Assembly (NCBI GenBank): GCA_029262515.1
Contig: JAJCZH010000011.1
Span: 1-55,164 of the forward strand
Length of the DNA stretch: 55,164 nucleotides
Origin: Deltaproteobacteria bacterium
Lineage (GTDB): Bacteria > Desulfobacterota > GWC2-55-46 > JADFVP01
Reading direction: 5' to 3'
Made by a program: the position numbers and the translations under genes
Shown: positions 43,173 through 52,867 of the stretch, in pieces
Position numbering within the stretch: the first letter of the stretch is position 1
Layout: each line of letters opens with the position of its first letter
The notes under the pieces: model-generated
Told to the model about the DNA's origin: nothing
The model's input: the letters and a program-made list of their open reading frames with translations, nothing else
Databases searched by the model: none

Positions 43173-44459
43173 ATGGGTGATTCTTCCAAGACAAAAAAAG
43201 AGCTGATTCTTGAACTCGAGGCTTTACGCAAGTTGGTCGCTCCGTTACGCTCCTCCGGCACGTCCCGGGGTAGCGCCGAGCGGAAGCAGCACGGTCTTCA
43301 GCTACAGCAAGCGCGGAAGATGGATGCCATAGGCGTGCTCGCTGCGGGCGTGGCTCACGACTTCAATAATATTCTTACAACAATCGGGCTCAACTCAGAG
43401 GCTGCCATGGACGAGGTAGGCTCCGGGCACCCCGGTTATATGTGTATGGATGAGGTCTTAAAGGCATCGAGGGCCGCCTCCGAGCTGACCCGCCAACTTC
43501 TGCTCTTTAGCAGAAAAGAGACGCTACATTTCGTAGCCGACGATCTAAACAGGACGGTAGCCGACATGCTGGGGAAGCTTGCTTGCCTTACCGGTGAAGG
43601 TATTCAGATAGAGACCGAGCTCGATGCCGTGTTAAAACCGGTCTGTATTGACAGGGGCAGTATTGAGCAGGCCCTGGTGAACCTTTCGGTTAATGCCGGA
43701 GAGGTTATGAAGACAGGCGGCAGGCTAACGATAAAGACGAGTAACGTAAAGATCAAGGCAAAAGAGTGCAAGTCCCGTTTCGATGCCCGCCCAGGCGACT
43801 TTGTGCGCCTCTCGGTCTCTGATACAGGCGCGGGTATGGATTCTGAGGTTACGGCGCATATATTCGAGCCGTTCTTTACGAGCAGGGGCGCAGGCAAGGG
43901 CCCCGGACTCGCTCTTTCGGTTGTTTACGGCATAGCGAAACAGCATGACGGCTGGGTAGAGGTGGAGAGCGCTCCGGGCAAGGGCACGGAGTTCAGCCTT
44001 TATATCCCTGTGGAGAGAGAGGCGGCGGCTGCAAGGGAGATCGAGGCCCGGGAAGAGGAGCTGTTGAGAGTTGACGGACTCATGGCGCTCTTGATTGAGG
44101 ATGAACCGAATGTTCGTGCCGGCGTATCAAAGATACTTCAACGAAGAGGTTTTATAGTTCTTGAGGCAGACAGCGCTCAAGAGGCCCGTTCGCTTTTCGA
44201 CTCTCAGAAAAAAAATATTCATTTTGTGATCAGCGATGTAATGCTTCCTGACGGTACCGGTTTAGAGCTTGTTGAAGAGTTTCTAGGCGTTAGTCCGGAG
44301 CTAAAAATTCTTCTTTCGAGCGGTTATATGGACGAGAAATCGCAGAGGCCTCTAATTAAGGAGCACAAGTACAGGTTTATTCAGAAGCCGTACAGTGTCG
44401 GTGAACTGCTCGACGCCGTAAAAGAGAGCCTCAAAGAGCCCGCGAAACAGATTAGTTGA
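43173..44459 (+). CDS. Hybrid histidine kinase HisKA-HATPase-REC, paralogue without PAS
   Basis: About 428 residues from the ATG at 43173, with AGGGAAG upstream (an ATG at 43113 has no ribosome site). The H-box (AAGVAHDFNNI), N-box and receiver match the preceding kinase, but the PAS domain is missing and the G2 box reads GKGPGLALSVV instead of GKGTGLGLSVV, which may weaken ATP binding. The receiver keeps the Asp in VISDVMLPDGTG. Sensing must come from another protein, or the domain may act mainly as a phosphatase or scaffold. A terminator follows. Confidence 0.88.
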   Translation: MGDSSKTKKELILELEALRKLVAPLRSSGTSRGSAERKQHGLQLQQARKMDAIGVLAAGVAHDFNNILTTIGLNSEAAMDEVGSGHPGYMCMDEVLKASRAASELTRQLLLFSRKETLHFVADDLNRTVADMLGKLACLTGEGIQIETELDAVLKPVCIDRGSIEQALVNLSVNAGEVMKTGGRLTIKTSNVKIKAKECKSRFDARPGDFVRLSVSDTGAGMDSEVTAHIFEPFFTSRGAGKGPGLALSVVYGIAKQHDGWVEVESAPGKGTEFSLYIPVEREAAAAREIEAREEELLRVDGLMALLIEDEPNVRAGVSKILQRRGFIVLEADSAQEARSLFDSQKKNIHFVISDVMLPDGTGLELVEEFLGVSPELKILLSSGYMDEKSQRPLIKEHKYRFIQKPYSVGELLDAVKESLKEPAKQIS

Positions 44460-44585
44460 CAGCCAGCCTATTGCGGTCTCTATACGATACAACCGCTGGT
44501 CCAACTTCTGGTGCAACTGCTAATGACACAGAAAAAGATCACAGCCGGCTCAACGGTAACATAACACTGTTCCGGGAAGAAGCCC

Positions 44586-44620
44586 CCCCGACCCTATTAA
44601 AGGACTCGGGGTTCTTTTTT
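44586..44620 (+). terminator. Intrinsic terminator after the second hybrid kinase
   Basis: CCCCGA pairs with TCGGGG, with an inner CCT/AGG stem, followed by TTCTTTTTT. Confidence 0.8.
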
Positions 44621-44746
44621 ACGGTTACGATAACACGGTTATCTTTTTGATCTTACGGACCCGGGCTTATGGAACCTGCGTACTTCTGGCTGTGTGACCG
44701 GCCTGGACCGGTTATGTGAGAATCTGAATGGCCAATTCCAAGGGTG

Positions 44747-44775
44747 TTGACAGCCGGTGCCAGAGATTGTAGAGT
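44747..44775 (+). promoter_or_regulatory. Promoter of the broken acyltransferase gene
   Basis: TTGACA (44747-44752), 17-nt spacer, TAGAGT (44770-44775). Confidence 0.5.
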
Positions 44776-44852
44776 TCTGGGGGGGTAAATAGCCGGAAAT
44801 TTTGCTCTTGGGGTGGAGCAACAGACAGGGATGGGTCAACTGGGAGTCTTTT

Positions 44853-45906
44853 TTGAATCGTATTCGAAGTGTCGATATCTTCAGGCTGCTTGCCGTTGTA
44901 GCGATTATTTCAAGTTGTAGCGATTATTTCAATACATACGACTCCATTTTACCCTGACTCTCCGGGCGCTACGGAGACAGATCTCTACGTTTTTGTAATA
45001 GTTGACCAGTTAGCCAGGTCTGCCGTACCTTTTTTCTTTGTTATATCCGGTTATTTCTGGGGCGTTAAAGTCAGAGGTGGCAGTGGCCCGATACCTTCCG
45101 CTTTAAAGATGTCCAAGAGAATACTGATTATTTTCCTGGCGTGGTCTCTTTTCTACCTCCTGCCCTACAATATTTCCGCAATCTATTACTACGGGGCATC
45201 CGGCTCGTTCATGGTCGCTTACGCGAATATCACGCGCCTCATTCAGGATCCTCTCGCTCTTGTTATGCAGGGCACGAAAGTCCATTTGTGGTTTATGGTA
45301 GCGTTGCTCTTTGCCTGCTGTATAAGCGCAATCTTCATACACAAAAAATGGGTAAAGAGCCTGGTTGTACTCTCCGTACTGCTCTATACGGTAGGAGTTC
45401 TTGCAAAAGCGTATGCCGGAACCCCGCTCGGTTTGGAGATAGATTTTAATACTCGTAACGGACCGTTTTTCAGCACATTGCTCTTCGTAACTGGTTATCT
45501 ATTGTCGGGATTCAAAAGAGATACCAGGTGGCTGGCCTTCGGTTTGCTGCTCTTTGTTGCGGGGGCTGTGATCCATCTTTCCGAGATCTATGTAATCTGG
45601 AAAATATTCGGAACCACCCCGGTGCAAGATTTCGTCTTTGGTACTTATATAATGGGGGTTGGGGTGGCAGTGGCATCGTTGTCGGACCATCCTGTTCTAC
45701 AGAGCTCTGTGTTGAGTAAAGTCGGGCAGATGACTCTTGGAATATATGCTGTCCACTATCTCTATGTCGAGCTCTTTGTTGGAATAGGCAGAAGTATTAA
45801 ATCTCCAATTTGGGATATCTGCTACATACTATTAGTATTTTCTCTCTCAGCGGTATCGGTGCTCATTCTTTCCAGGAACAGGTTTGCGAGAAAGGGAGTT
45901 ATGTGA
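44853..45906 (+). pseudogene. Acyltransferase 3 family membrane protein, frameshifted by a 19-bp duplication
   Basis: The gene starts at TTG 44853 with GGGAG 6 nt upstream and opens RIRSVDIFRLLAVVAIIS. There a perfect 19-bp tandem duplication (44895-44932) shifts the frame and a stop follows. Removing one copy restores a continuous frame of about 344 residues, including the expected His (ISIHTTPF), the FFFVISGYFWG segment and the membrane helices to 45906. Such proteins transfer acyl groups to polysaccharides or lipids at the membrane. The downstream part (ATG 45109) is still open. In this genome copy the gene is off, and a slip could restore it. Confidence 0.85.
44895..44932 (+). repeat. Perfect 19-bp tandem duplication
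   Basis: GTTGTAGCGATTATTTCAA occurs twice in direct succession within the start of the acyltransferase gene. 19 is not a multiple of three. Confidence 0.98.
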
Positions 45907-46112
45907 CGCTTTGGTTTCACCCGGACCCAAACAGTGCGTTCTCTGCAAGGTGCGCGCATCATCGATATACAGTAGGTCGGGAATAAAAAAATAGAGGCCG
46001 TAACTCCAGTCTGTTTGACGCAAGTTTCGACCTGATCGCGGTTAGTCCCGCTCGATAGAGTCGACGATAGGCAAGACTCTCCACTAATACTTCTTTTTAC
46101 CTGAGCATAAAC

Positions 46113-46141
46113 TTGTACGCCTCCACTCGATATATTATACT
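46113..46141 (+). promoter_or_regulatory. Promoter giving a probably leaderless mRNA
   Basis: TTGTAC (46113-46118), 17-nt spacer, TATACT (46136-46141). The ATG at 46149 is 7 nt beyond the -10, at the expected transcript start. Confidence 0.5.
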
Positions 46142-46148
46142 TTTTCCT

Positions 46149-47930
46149 ATGAACCGTTTATGTAAATTTTTTCCTTTCTTGATTGTTGTCCTCGGTTTTT
46201 GGCTCTGGTCAGGAGCGCTTGAGGCCGGCTTTGCGCTTGATGATAGAATGTATATTCTTAATAATTTGGCCTTGCGCACACTTGACGGTACGCCACTATC
46301 GGACCCGCGCTTTATCGGCTTTCTCTCTTTCGCCTTAAATTATGTGGTCGGAGGCCTCAATGCTTTTGACTACCATCTCTTTAATCTACTTATTCACCTT
46401 GCGAATTCGCTCCTAATATTCTACATCTTGAAGGCCTCGTTCATAAGGCCGCAAAAGGTCGGACCCGCAGGTACAGAACCTCCGGATACAGACAAAATAA
46501 GCGTTCAGGCTACATTTGCATTTGTAACGGCGCTGATTTTTATGGCTCACCCCGTACAGGCGCAGGCTGTAACGTATTTAAGCCAGCGTTTTGCTTCACT
46601 TGCCGCACTCTTCTACCTTGCGGCCTTGCTCCTCTTCATAAAGGGGCGCCTCCTTGATATGTCGGAAGAGAGCAAAGGCGGAAAACTTTATTATCTCTTC
46701 TGCGTCGTTTCAACGCTTCTTGCAATGAAGACAAAGGAGATAGCCTTTACCCTGCCTTTTGCCCTCTTACTGTACGATATGATATTTTATAAGGGCATAC
46801 GCCGAAGCATGGGCGTATATATTCCCCTTGCGCTGACTCTTCTCATCATACCTGTCTCCCTTCTTTTAGATTCAAGTACTCTGGGTGGAACCGGTCTTGT
46901 GTCGGAGGTTACGCGAGTAAAACTGCTCGAAGCCAGCAGCATATCGAAAACAACGTACCTCTTTACCGAGTTTAGCGTCATTGCTTATTATATAAAGTTA
47001 CTATTTTATCCGTCAAACCTGCGTTTTTACTACGACTTTCCGGTAAGCGACACGCTTTTCAACCTGCGCACGATTTTAAGTCTGCTCTTTCTCCTTTTCG
47101 TACTCTTTACAGGCGCACTTACCCTCAAGAGATCACTCAAGCCGTCTACGGGTGAAGAGCCCAAGAGTATCAACACGTACGGCTTGATAGCCGCCTTTGG
47201 AATATTCTTTTTCTTTCTGGCGCTTTCAACCGAATCATCGGTCATACCGATCAAGGACGTCATATTCGAGCACAGGCTCTACCTCCCAAGTTTCGGCCTT
47301 ATCATTGCTTTTACATCCGGGCTCTGTTATCTCTCTTTAAAGGTATTCAGGGGCGGGCGGCAAAGAGTCGCCATTGCCGCAGCGTGCTTGCTCCTCTGTC
47401 TTGCGGTCGTGCCTCTTGGGGCCGTGCTTAAAGTGAGAAATAATATTTGGAAGGATCCGCTTGTCTTCATAAACGATAATATCGGGAAGAGCCCCAACCT
47501 GGCGCATCTTTATTATATACGAGGGTTGATATATATCGAACGAGGAATGCTCGAAGAGAGTATCGCCGACAATACGTTAGCGATAGAACTCGATCCAACG
47601 CACTTTCAGGCTTTTAATAACCGTGGTACCGCTTACCTGCGTTCGGGACTCAACAAGAAAGGTTTAAATGACCTTACGCATGCCCTTAAGATTAATCCCG
47701 AACACTTCGACTCCCTCACAAACCGCGCTTTAGCGCATGCAAGAATGAGCCATGCCGAGTTAGCGCTTTTAGACCTTAAGAGCGCCTATGAACTGGATTC
47801 CGATAAGACACGCCACATCTACTCCGAGTGGATATCTGCGGACCTCGCCCCGGCCTGCGACAAAGCCCGTACGAATAGACCCGGGGGGTGTTCTATAATT
47901 GAGCTGTTAGAGCAAGGAGAACAGGGGTAG
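46149..47930 (+). CDS. Membrane glycosyltransferase-like protein with TPR repeats
   Basis: About 593 residues from the ATG at 46149; a longer TTG start at 46113 falls on the -35 box. Eight to ten membrane helices occupy about 10-430, with the luminal acidic loop FALDDRMYILNN near the start and HPVQAQAVTYLSQR, characteristic of a GT-C-like family related to TMTC proteins. TPR repeats cover about 440-575 (YYIRGLIYIERGMLEESIADN and similar). It probably moves sugars from a lipid carrier to proteins or polymers. It follows a broken acyltransferase gene, so a surface polysaccharide role is plausible. Confidence 0.85.
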   Translation: MNRLCKFFPFLIVVLGFWLWSGALEAGFALDDRMYILNNLALRTLDGTPLSDPRFIGFLSFALNYVVGGLNAFDYHLFNLLIHLANSLLIFYILKASFIRPQKVGPAGTEPPDTDKISVQATFAFVTALIFMAHPVQAQAVTYLSQRFASLAALFYLAALLLFIKGRLLDMSEESKGGKLYYLFCVVSTLLAMKTKEIAFTLPFALLLYDMIFYKGIRRSMGVYIPLALTLLIIPVSLLLDSSTLGGTGLVSEVTRVKLLEASSISKTTYLFTEFSVIAYYIKLLFYPSNLRFYYDFPVSDTLFNLRTILSLLFLLFVLFTGALTLKRSLKPSTGEEPKSINTYGLIAAFGIFFFFLALSTESSVIPIKDVIFEHRLYLPSFGLIIAFTSGLCYLSLKVFRGGRQRVAIAAACLLLCLAVVPLGAVLKVRNNIWKDPLVFINDNIGKSPNLAHLYYIRGLIYIERGMLEESIADNTLAIELDPTHFQAFNNRGTAYLRSGLNKKGLNDLTHALKINPEHFDSLTNRALAHARMSHAELALLDLKSAYELDSDKTRHIYSEWISADLAPACDKARTNRPGGCSIIELLEQGEQG

Positions 47931-48367
47931 ATTGTGAGGGTAAAAGAGGAAAGTCTGGCCTTGAAACTTTCTTGTAAAAGAACGTATGGCTGTATGGTTG
48001 CGCTGCGATAATCTGCGGGCAGTTTATTAGCGGCCTATACTAACCGTTATATGTTGTGCAGGCCTATTCCTCTATTCCACAGTAGACTTTGTACGCGCAA
48101 TACAGTATATTTTTTATGAAATCTTCAATTTTCTCGGCCAGGTATTCAATGCAGCCTGAAACAGGTATGGGACTCACTACTGACGAGGTATCTCTGAGCT
48201 AAACGCAATAGTCGTGCACAGCCTGACTATTTCAGAATAGCTCGTGCGTTACCTGTTGTTGATTGAAGCTGATATGCCCGGGTTCTGTTTGAGAGATAAT
48301 ATTTGAGATCGAGTGAATAGTCGACTTACGATTAGCTAAGCTTAACCCTTTTGATTATACAGGTTTT
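47931..48367. other. Intergenic region before the sigma-54 activator
   Basis: About 440 nt with no open frame of note, tRNA or strong terminator. I see nothing else in it. Confidence 0.4.
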
Positions 48368-50242
48368 GTGGTGAAGAAGCTCGGGTTACGACAACAACTG
48401 GCGCTCGCGGTCTTTCTGTCGATAACCTTTGCAACGCTTGTTATCTGCGTAACTCTCTACTACTTCAATCAGAAACGCGTCTTTACCGACACCGTCAATG
48501 GGTCTGAAGAGATGGTTCAGGCGGCGGCGCTCTCTTTTTCACAGGCAATCGAGTTTAATGACGATGTATTACTTGACGCGTTGCTGCACGAGCTCCAGAG
48601 CCGTAAACATCTGCATATAACCGAAGCCTACGTTATACTGCCGGGTGGACGCATAAAGGCGCACTCCATCCCGGAAGAGTACGGCAAGACATATCCAATC
48701 CCCAAGCTCCTTGCCAGCACTAAGCCCTCACGCCTTTCCGAAGTGGCAACGCTGCAAAAAGATAAATTTTCCGTAGTCAGCCTGTTGCAGTTTAAAGGTT
48801 ATCCGATAGGCGCCCTCGTAGTAAGCTTCTCAACAAAGCATATATTCCAGAAGGCTTTACATGAGTTGTTCTGGATAATTATCGTGACGGTGCCTGTCCT
48901 TATCGTTGCAGGTATAGGGGTCTTCTTTTATGGTGAGAAGATAGTCCGAAGGCTCGACGTCATCAAGGAGAAGGCCCTTGGAATAGGGCGTGGAGAGCGC
49001 GGAGAGCCGCTGGCGGTAAGAGGCGATGACGAGATAAGCCATCTTGCTCAGGCCTTCAACGATATGAACTCCGACATTAGTGAGCTTCGCAAGAAGGACC
49101 TCGCCTCGGCCGAGAGAATAAGCCGGCTCAACAGTGAGCTGACCGGGCAGCTTTCCGAGATAAACGGATTGAAGGAGCAGCTTGCCGAAGAGAATATAGC
49201 CTTGAGGAATGAACTCAAACTGCTGCATGAACCCGGAGAGATCATAGGCAGTAACGGCACTCTCAGGTCTCTGATAGCGCAGGCCCGGCAGGTAGCTTCC
49301 CTGCCTGTGACGGTACTTATAACGGGTGAGAGCGGAACCGGCAAGGAGTTGATAGCACGGTATCTTCACGAGGCCGGCAGTCGTTCAAAGGGCCCGTTTG
49401 TAGTCATGAACTGTGCGGCAATGCCGACTACGCTGATAGAGAACGAACTCTTCGGTCACGAAAAGGGCGCTTATACAGGCGCTACCTCAATGGAAAAGGG
49501 AAAGTTCGAGGTGGCCAACGGCGGCACGTTATTCCTTGATGAGGTAGGTGAAATACCGATTGAGGCGCAGTCGAAGCTGCTGCGGGTTCTGCAACTAGGC
49601 GAATTCAAAAGAATAGGTGGCGAGACGGATATCTCGGTCGACGTACGCGTGATCGCCGCAACCAACAAGGATCTTCATGAAGAGGCGCAGAAGAGGAACT
49701 TCCGCGAAGACCTCTATTACAGGCTCAAGGTGGTTGAACTCACCTGCCCGCCTCTTCGAGACAGGCTTGATGATATACCTGTTCTTGTTCAGCACTTTAT
49801 TGAGCTTTATAGCAGAAAACTCGATAGAGAGGTCCTCGGAGTCTCTCCGTCCGCTCTAAAACTTCTCTCCGGTTACGCCTGGCCCGGTAATATTCGCGAG
49901 CTTGAAAACCTGACTGCCAGAGCCGTAGCCCTTACAGGGTCAAAGGTTCTCGGTCCGGCTGATTTTAAACTTGGCCGCGATGACGGTAAGAGTTCATACA
50001 AAGAGAGCTCTGAAGTATCGTCTGAAGTATCGACATCAGGTGATTTTGAGAGGCTTCTCGGTTTATGCGGACTCAACAAGGAGGATCTCTCTGAAGGTGG
50101 CTGGCAAAAGATTTTAGATAGCTGCGAATCGATATGCCTGAAGGCAGCCCTGGAAAGAGCGAGCAACCAGAAGGAGGCCGCCGAGACGCTGGGCCTTACA
50201 CAGACCAAGCTCCACCGCCTTAAGAAAAAACACCATATTTAG
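48368..50242 (+). CDS. Membrane-anchored sigma-54 activator (sensor-HAMP-AAA+-Fis)
   Basis: 624 residues. TM1 lies at about 11-32, a periplasmic sensor at 36-165, TM2 at 167-188, HAMP at 189-240, a coiled coil at 240-285, the AAA+ sigma-54 interaction domain at about 292-520 and a Fis-type HTH at 585-620. Walker A is GESGTGKE (320-327), the sigma-54 contact loop reads GAYTGA (367-372) and Walker B is in GTLFLDE. Sensor and activator are one polypeptide, without histidine kinase or receiver, so signal and transcription are linked directly at the membrane. GTG start. It may drive the sigma-54 promoter of the PEP-CTERM gene. Confidence 0.93.
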   Translation: MVKKLGLRQQLALAVFLSITFATLVICVTLYYFNQKRVFTDTVNGSEEMVQAAALSFSQAIEFNDDVLLDALLHELQSRKHLHITEAYVILPGGRIKAHSIPEEYGKTYPIPKLLASTKPSRLSEVATLQKDKFSVVSLLQFKGYPIGALVVSFSTKHIFQKALHELFWIIIVTVPVLIVAGIGVFFYGEKIVRRLDVIKEKALGIGRGERGEPLAVRGDDEISHLAQAFNDMNSDISELRKKDLASAERISRLNSELTGQLSEINGLKEQLAEENIALRNELKLLHEPGEIIGSNGTLRSLIAQARQVASLPVTVLITGESGTGKELIARYLHEAGSRSKGPFVVMNCAAMPTTLIENELFGHEKGAYTGATSMEKGKFEVANGGTLFLDEVGEIPIEAQSKLLRVLQLGEFKRIGGETDISVDVRVIAATNKDLHEEAQKRNFREDLYYRLKVVELTCPPLRDRLDDIPVLVQHFIELYSRKLDREVLGVSPSALKLLSGYAWPGNIRELENLTARAVALTGSKVLGPADFKLGRDDGKSSYKESSEVSSEVSTSGDFERLLGLCGLNKEDLSEGGWQKILDSCESICLKAALERASNQKEAAETLGLTQTKLHRLKKKHHI

Positions 50243-50402
50243 AAGAAGCTCAATAAACTCAAAAACAGAGTTATCAATTTCAAAAATAAAATAATTTCAT
50301 AAACGAAATCGGATTATTGGGTCTTAAGGGTCTGAGTTTTTCGTGATTTCAAGATAACTATTTGAAAACTATAGATATTACATACTTGGTATGGAGGTTG
50401 CA

Positions 50403-50978
50403 ATGAGTATAAGTAGAAGAATGCGGGTACCAGCCGTAACATATTGGGACCTGATGGTCATTTATAAGAGAACAACACAGACGGGTATCAAGAGATGGCA
50501 AGTTCATGTCATGCGAAAACTCTCTTTACGGGAAATAACGAAAAGTGTTCACTGGCGGCCGATGAGTCACATTATGGGGCTTATGCTGCTGATGCTCTTT
50601 CTGTCCTGTTCATCGGCCTCGGCGCAGGGCTCTTCCTGGGAGGTAGGCCGGGCAGTTATCTCCGGTGGAGAAGCAGGGAGTGGCCTTAGCCTGAAGATAA
50701 GCCTGCGCAACGCCGGTGCGCCGTCATCCGAATCTGTCAGGGTTCTCGGGCGCTGGACAGGGTCAGGACCCGGCAAGAAGTCCATATCCGGCAGCGACCT
50801 TGGAACCTTCGTCGAATTAGGTCTCTTTACCATGGAGGTAAAGATGAAGCAAACGGCGATACTCGACATGGGGCTCAGGCCGCTTGGCGCTATACCGGCC
50901 GGCATGAGGGGACTGGAACTCGCAATAATCACCGGCAAGTCAATAACGGACGGTGTCGTAGTATTGAAAGAGGAATGA
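50403..50978 (+). CDS. Exported or membrane-tethered protein, unknown
   Basis: About 191 residues from ATG 50403, with GGAGG 5 nt upstream. A hydrophobic segment near residues 55-77 (ending ASAQG) looks like a signal peptide that starts internally, so translation may also begin at 50511 or 50565. The mature part is a beta-rich domain with VLGRWTGSG and FTMEVKMKQTAILDMGLRPLG. No family is recognised. It is followed 29 nt later by a cytochrome c gene with a nearly identical ribosome site, so they are probably one operon, perhaps a periplasmic redox pair. Confidence 0.6.
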   Translation: MSISRRMRVPAVTYWDLMVIYKRTTQTGIKRWQVHVMRKLSLREITKSVHWRPMSHIMGLMLLMLFLSCSSASAQGSSWEVGRAVISGGEAGSGLSLKISLRNAGAPSSESVRVLGRWTGSGPGKKSISGSDLGTFVELGLFTMEVKMKQTAILDMGLRPLGAIPAGMRGLELAIITGKSITDGVVVLKEE

Positions 50979-51007
50979 ACTTGAGCAACAATTAAATGGA
51001 GGTTGTT

Positions 51008-51349
51008 ATGAAAAAGTTATTTACAGGAGTAATACTCTTTGCGCTCTTCATAGGTTTTACAGGCACCACCCTCGCTGCCGATGGTTCAGCTATCTTTAAA
51101 GCCAAGTGTCTGGCATGCCACGGTCCTGACGGTAAAGGTACCGTAATGGCTCCTGCTTTTAAGGGCAATGCTTACATCAATGACAGCACGGCAGAAGAGA
51201 TCACTGCGACAATCAAGGATGGCCGTAACGGCGCCGCGAAGAAGTATAAGAACTTCGCACTAGGTATGCCGCCACAGCATCTTAATGATGACGAGTTAAG
51301 CGCCGTGGTCTCGTACCTTAAATCTCTCGCTTCAGAGTCGGCAGAATAG
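51008..51349 (+). CDS. Small periplasmic cytochrome c (class I)
   Basis: About 113 residues from ATG 51008, preceded by GGAGG. A signal peptide ends at ALA-A (about 22), CLACH (about 34-38) binds heme and the Met of GMPPQHLND (about 85) is the likely sixth ligand. It carries single electrons in the periplasm. It follows an exported unknown protein and ends at a strong terminator. Partner oxidoreductase not evident, although other heme proteins occur in the window (53201). Confidence 0.93.
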   Translation: MKKLFTGVILFALFIGFTGTTLAADGSAIFKAKCLACHGPDGKGTVMAPAFKGNAYINDSTAEEITATIKDGRNGAAKKYKNFALGMPPQHLNDDELSAVVSYLKSLASESAE

Positions 51350-51371
51350 GTGTGGTAGAATATTCGTGAAA

Positions 51372-51409
51372 AGAGCCCGGCGGGCAGTTGCCCGCCGGGC
51401 TCTTTTTTT
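51372..51409 (+). terminator. Perfect intrinsic terminator after cytochrome c
   Basis: AGAGCCCGGCGGGCA pairs with TGCCCGCCGGGCTCT around a 2-nt gap, followed by a seven-T run. Confidence 0.95.
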
Positions 51410-51577
51410 ATAATGGTGAGTGGATAGAAAAAAACCGTAACACGCTCTGTTCCATTCAGAACCGGTGAACTGCCACTGTCTGTCAAATACTTCTGTTCAA
51501 CCCGTAAGCTACTTTCTATTACTTTGAGTCTTCCGGTCGGTACTCCAGCCGGAATGTTCAGAAGTAATATGTCCCGG

Positions 51578-52666
51578 TCAACTCTCTTTGTCTTTCTCTT
51601 CATCTTGTCGGTCGTTTTGGGAGGCGATAGCTTCCGCCTCGGAGCCGAGCAGGACCGATATCCAGCGTGTGCTCTCTCCGCTGTCGAGAGCGATCTTTAT
51701 GGTCATTGTCAGAGGCACGGAGAGTAACATTCCCATAGACCCGAAGACCCAGCCCCAGAAGACGAGAGAGAGGAAGACGACAAGAGTGGAGAGTCCGAGC
51801 CCCTTACCCATGACCTTCGGCTCGATCATGTTGCCGATCACCATGTTTACGACCAGGTACCCGAGGCCCGTTAGAAGGGCCGAGCCCGGGCCGAGTTGCA
51901 GGAGGGCGAGCAGCACGGTAGGAACCGCCGCTATTATAGAGCCTATGTTGGGCACGTAGTTGAGGAGAAAGGCGAGAAGGCCCCAGAGGAGCGGGTAATC
52001 CACGCCTATAATAAAGAGCCATACGACTATTATGCATGCGGTCAAGAGGCTCATCAATGTTTTTATAGCGATGTATCGCTGCACGTTGTTGATAAACTTC
52101 TCGAAGTAGTGGATAGACCTTTCCGGTTCCGCGAGAGCGGCGTACAGTTTAACCGGGAAGGTGGAGGCTTCGAGCAGTATGAATATCACTGTGAAGGAAA
52201 TCAGGAATCCGTTGGTGAGTGCGCTGCTGAGGCCGGTAAGCAACCCTGAGGCGAGTTTCATCGCGTCGCCCGGGTCGAAGGCCTCCATTAAACCACGGCT
52301 GCCTATATCGATACCGATGACGCTGAACCACTCGAGAGAACCGCCGAGTAGCTCACGTAGATTGTTCTGGTAGAGCGGCAGATCACGGACGAATTTATCT
52401 AATGACGTACCTACAAGCGTACCCACGCCGAGGCCTATGAATATGATTGCGGCTATTACAATGAAGATGGCGAGCGGTGTGGGCACCCCTTTACGCTTTA
52501 GCCAGAAGAGCGGCTGGGCGCTTATTGTGGCGATAAAGGCGGAGAGCATGAGCGGTACGATGATGTCGGATGCGGCGCGCATACCAGCCACAACTATTAC
52601 AAAACAGGCTCCGGCAAGGAGGAGTCGTGTAAGAGGCATCCGGTTTGTCTCTATAGAGGCTCTCAT
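51578..52666 (-). CDS. AI-2E (PerM) family transporter
   Basis: A 362-residue membrane protein with about seven to eight hydrophobic segments. The AI-2E/PerM signatures are present: LWGLLAFLLNYVPNIGSIIAAVP, then NMVIGNMIEPKVMGKGLGLSTLVVFLSLVFWGW. Members export varied compounds (AI-2 in E. coli TqsA) or act in pH and Na+ homeostasis; the substrate cannot be told here. A charged C-terminus (QNDRQDEEKDKES) ends the protein. It converges with the cytochrome terminator. Confidence 0.9.
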   Translation of the reverse strand: MRASIETNRMPLTRLLLAGACFVIVVAGMRAASDIIVPLMLSAFIATISAQPLFWLKRKGVPTPLAIFIVIAAIIFIGLGVGTLVGTSLDKFVRDLPLYQNNLRELLGGSLEWFSVIGIDIGSRGLMEAFDPGDAMKLASGLLTGLSSALTNGFLISFTVIFILLEASTFPVKLYAALAEPERSIHYFEKFINNVQRYIAIKTLMSLLTACIIVVWLFIIGVDYPLLWGLLAFLLNYVPNIGSIIAAVPTVLLALLQLGPGSALLTGLGYLVVNMVIGNMIEPKVMGKGLGLSTLVVFLSLVFWGWVFGSMGMLLSVPLTMTIKIALDSGESTRWISVLLGSEAEAIASQNDRQDEEKDKES

Positions 52667-52867
52667 ATATTCCTTGAACGATCTTTTATTTATCAGGCTG
52701 AGCTTTTAGCTCGTATAGTTTCGCATAGTGACTACAGATACTCTACCATTTTCGACCGGTAAAACTCAAATTGATGATAATAACCAACCTTACAAGTAAC
52801 TCGGCGAGTAAGCGGTAGATATTTTATTATTGAATCTCCTATAAAAAGACTTGGGGCTTTTGTGTGA

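Noticed and set aside
50387-50402. Sigma-54-like TGGTATGGAGGTTGCA with GG-N10-GC spacing
   Set aside because: It coincides with the ribosome site and start of the 50403 gene, and a nearly identical GGAGGTTG context precedes the next gene at 51008. It is better explained as a translation signal.
52667-52867. Mobile element or transposase remnants near the right end
   Set aside because: No inverted repeats, transposase motifs or target duplications could be seen.
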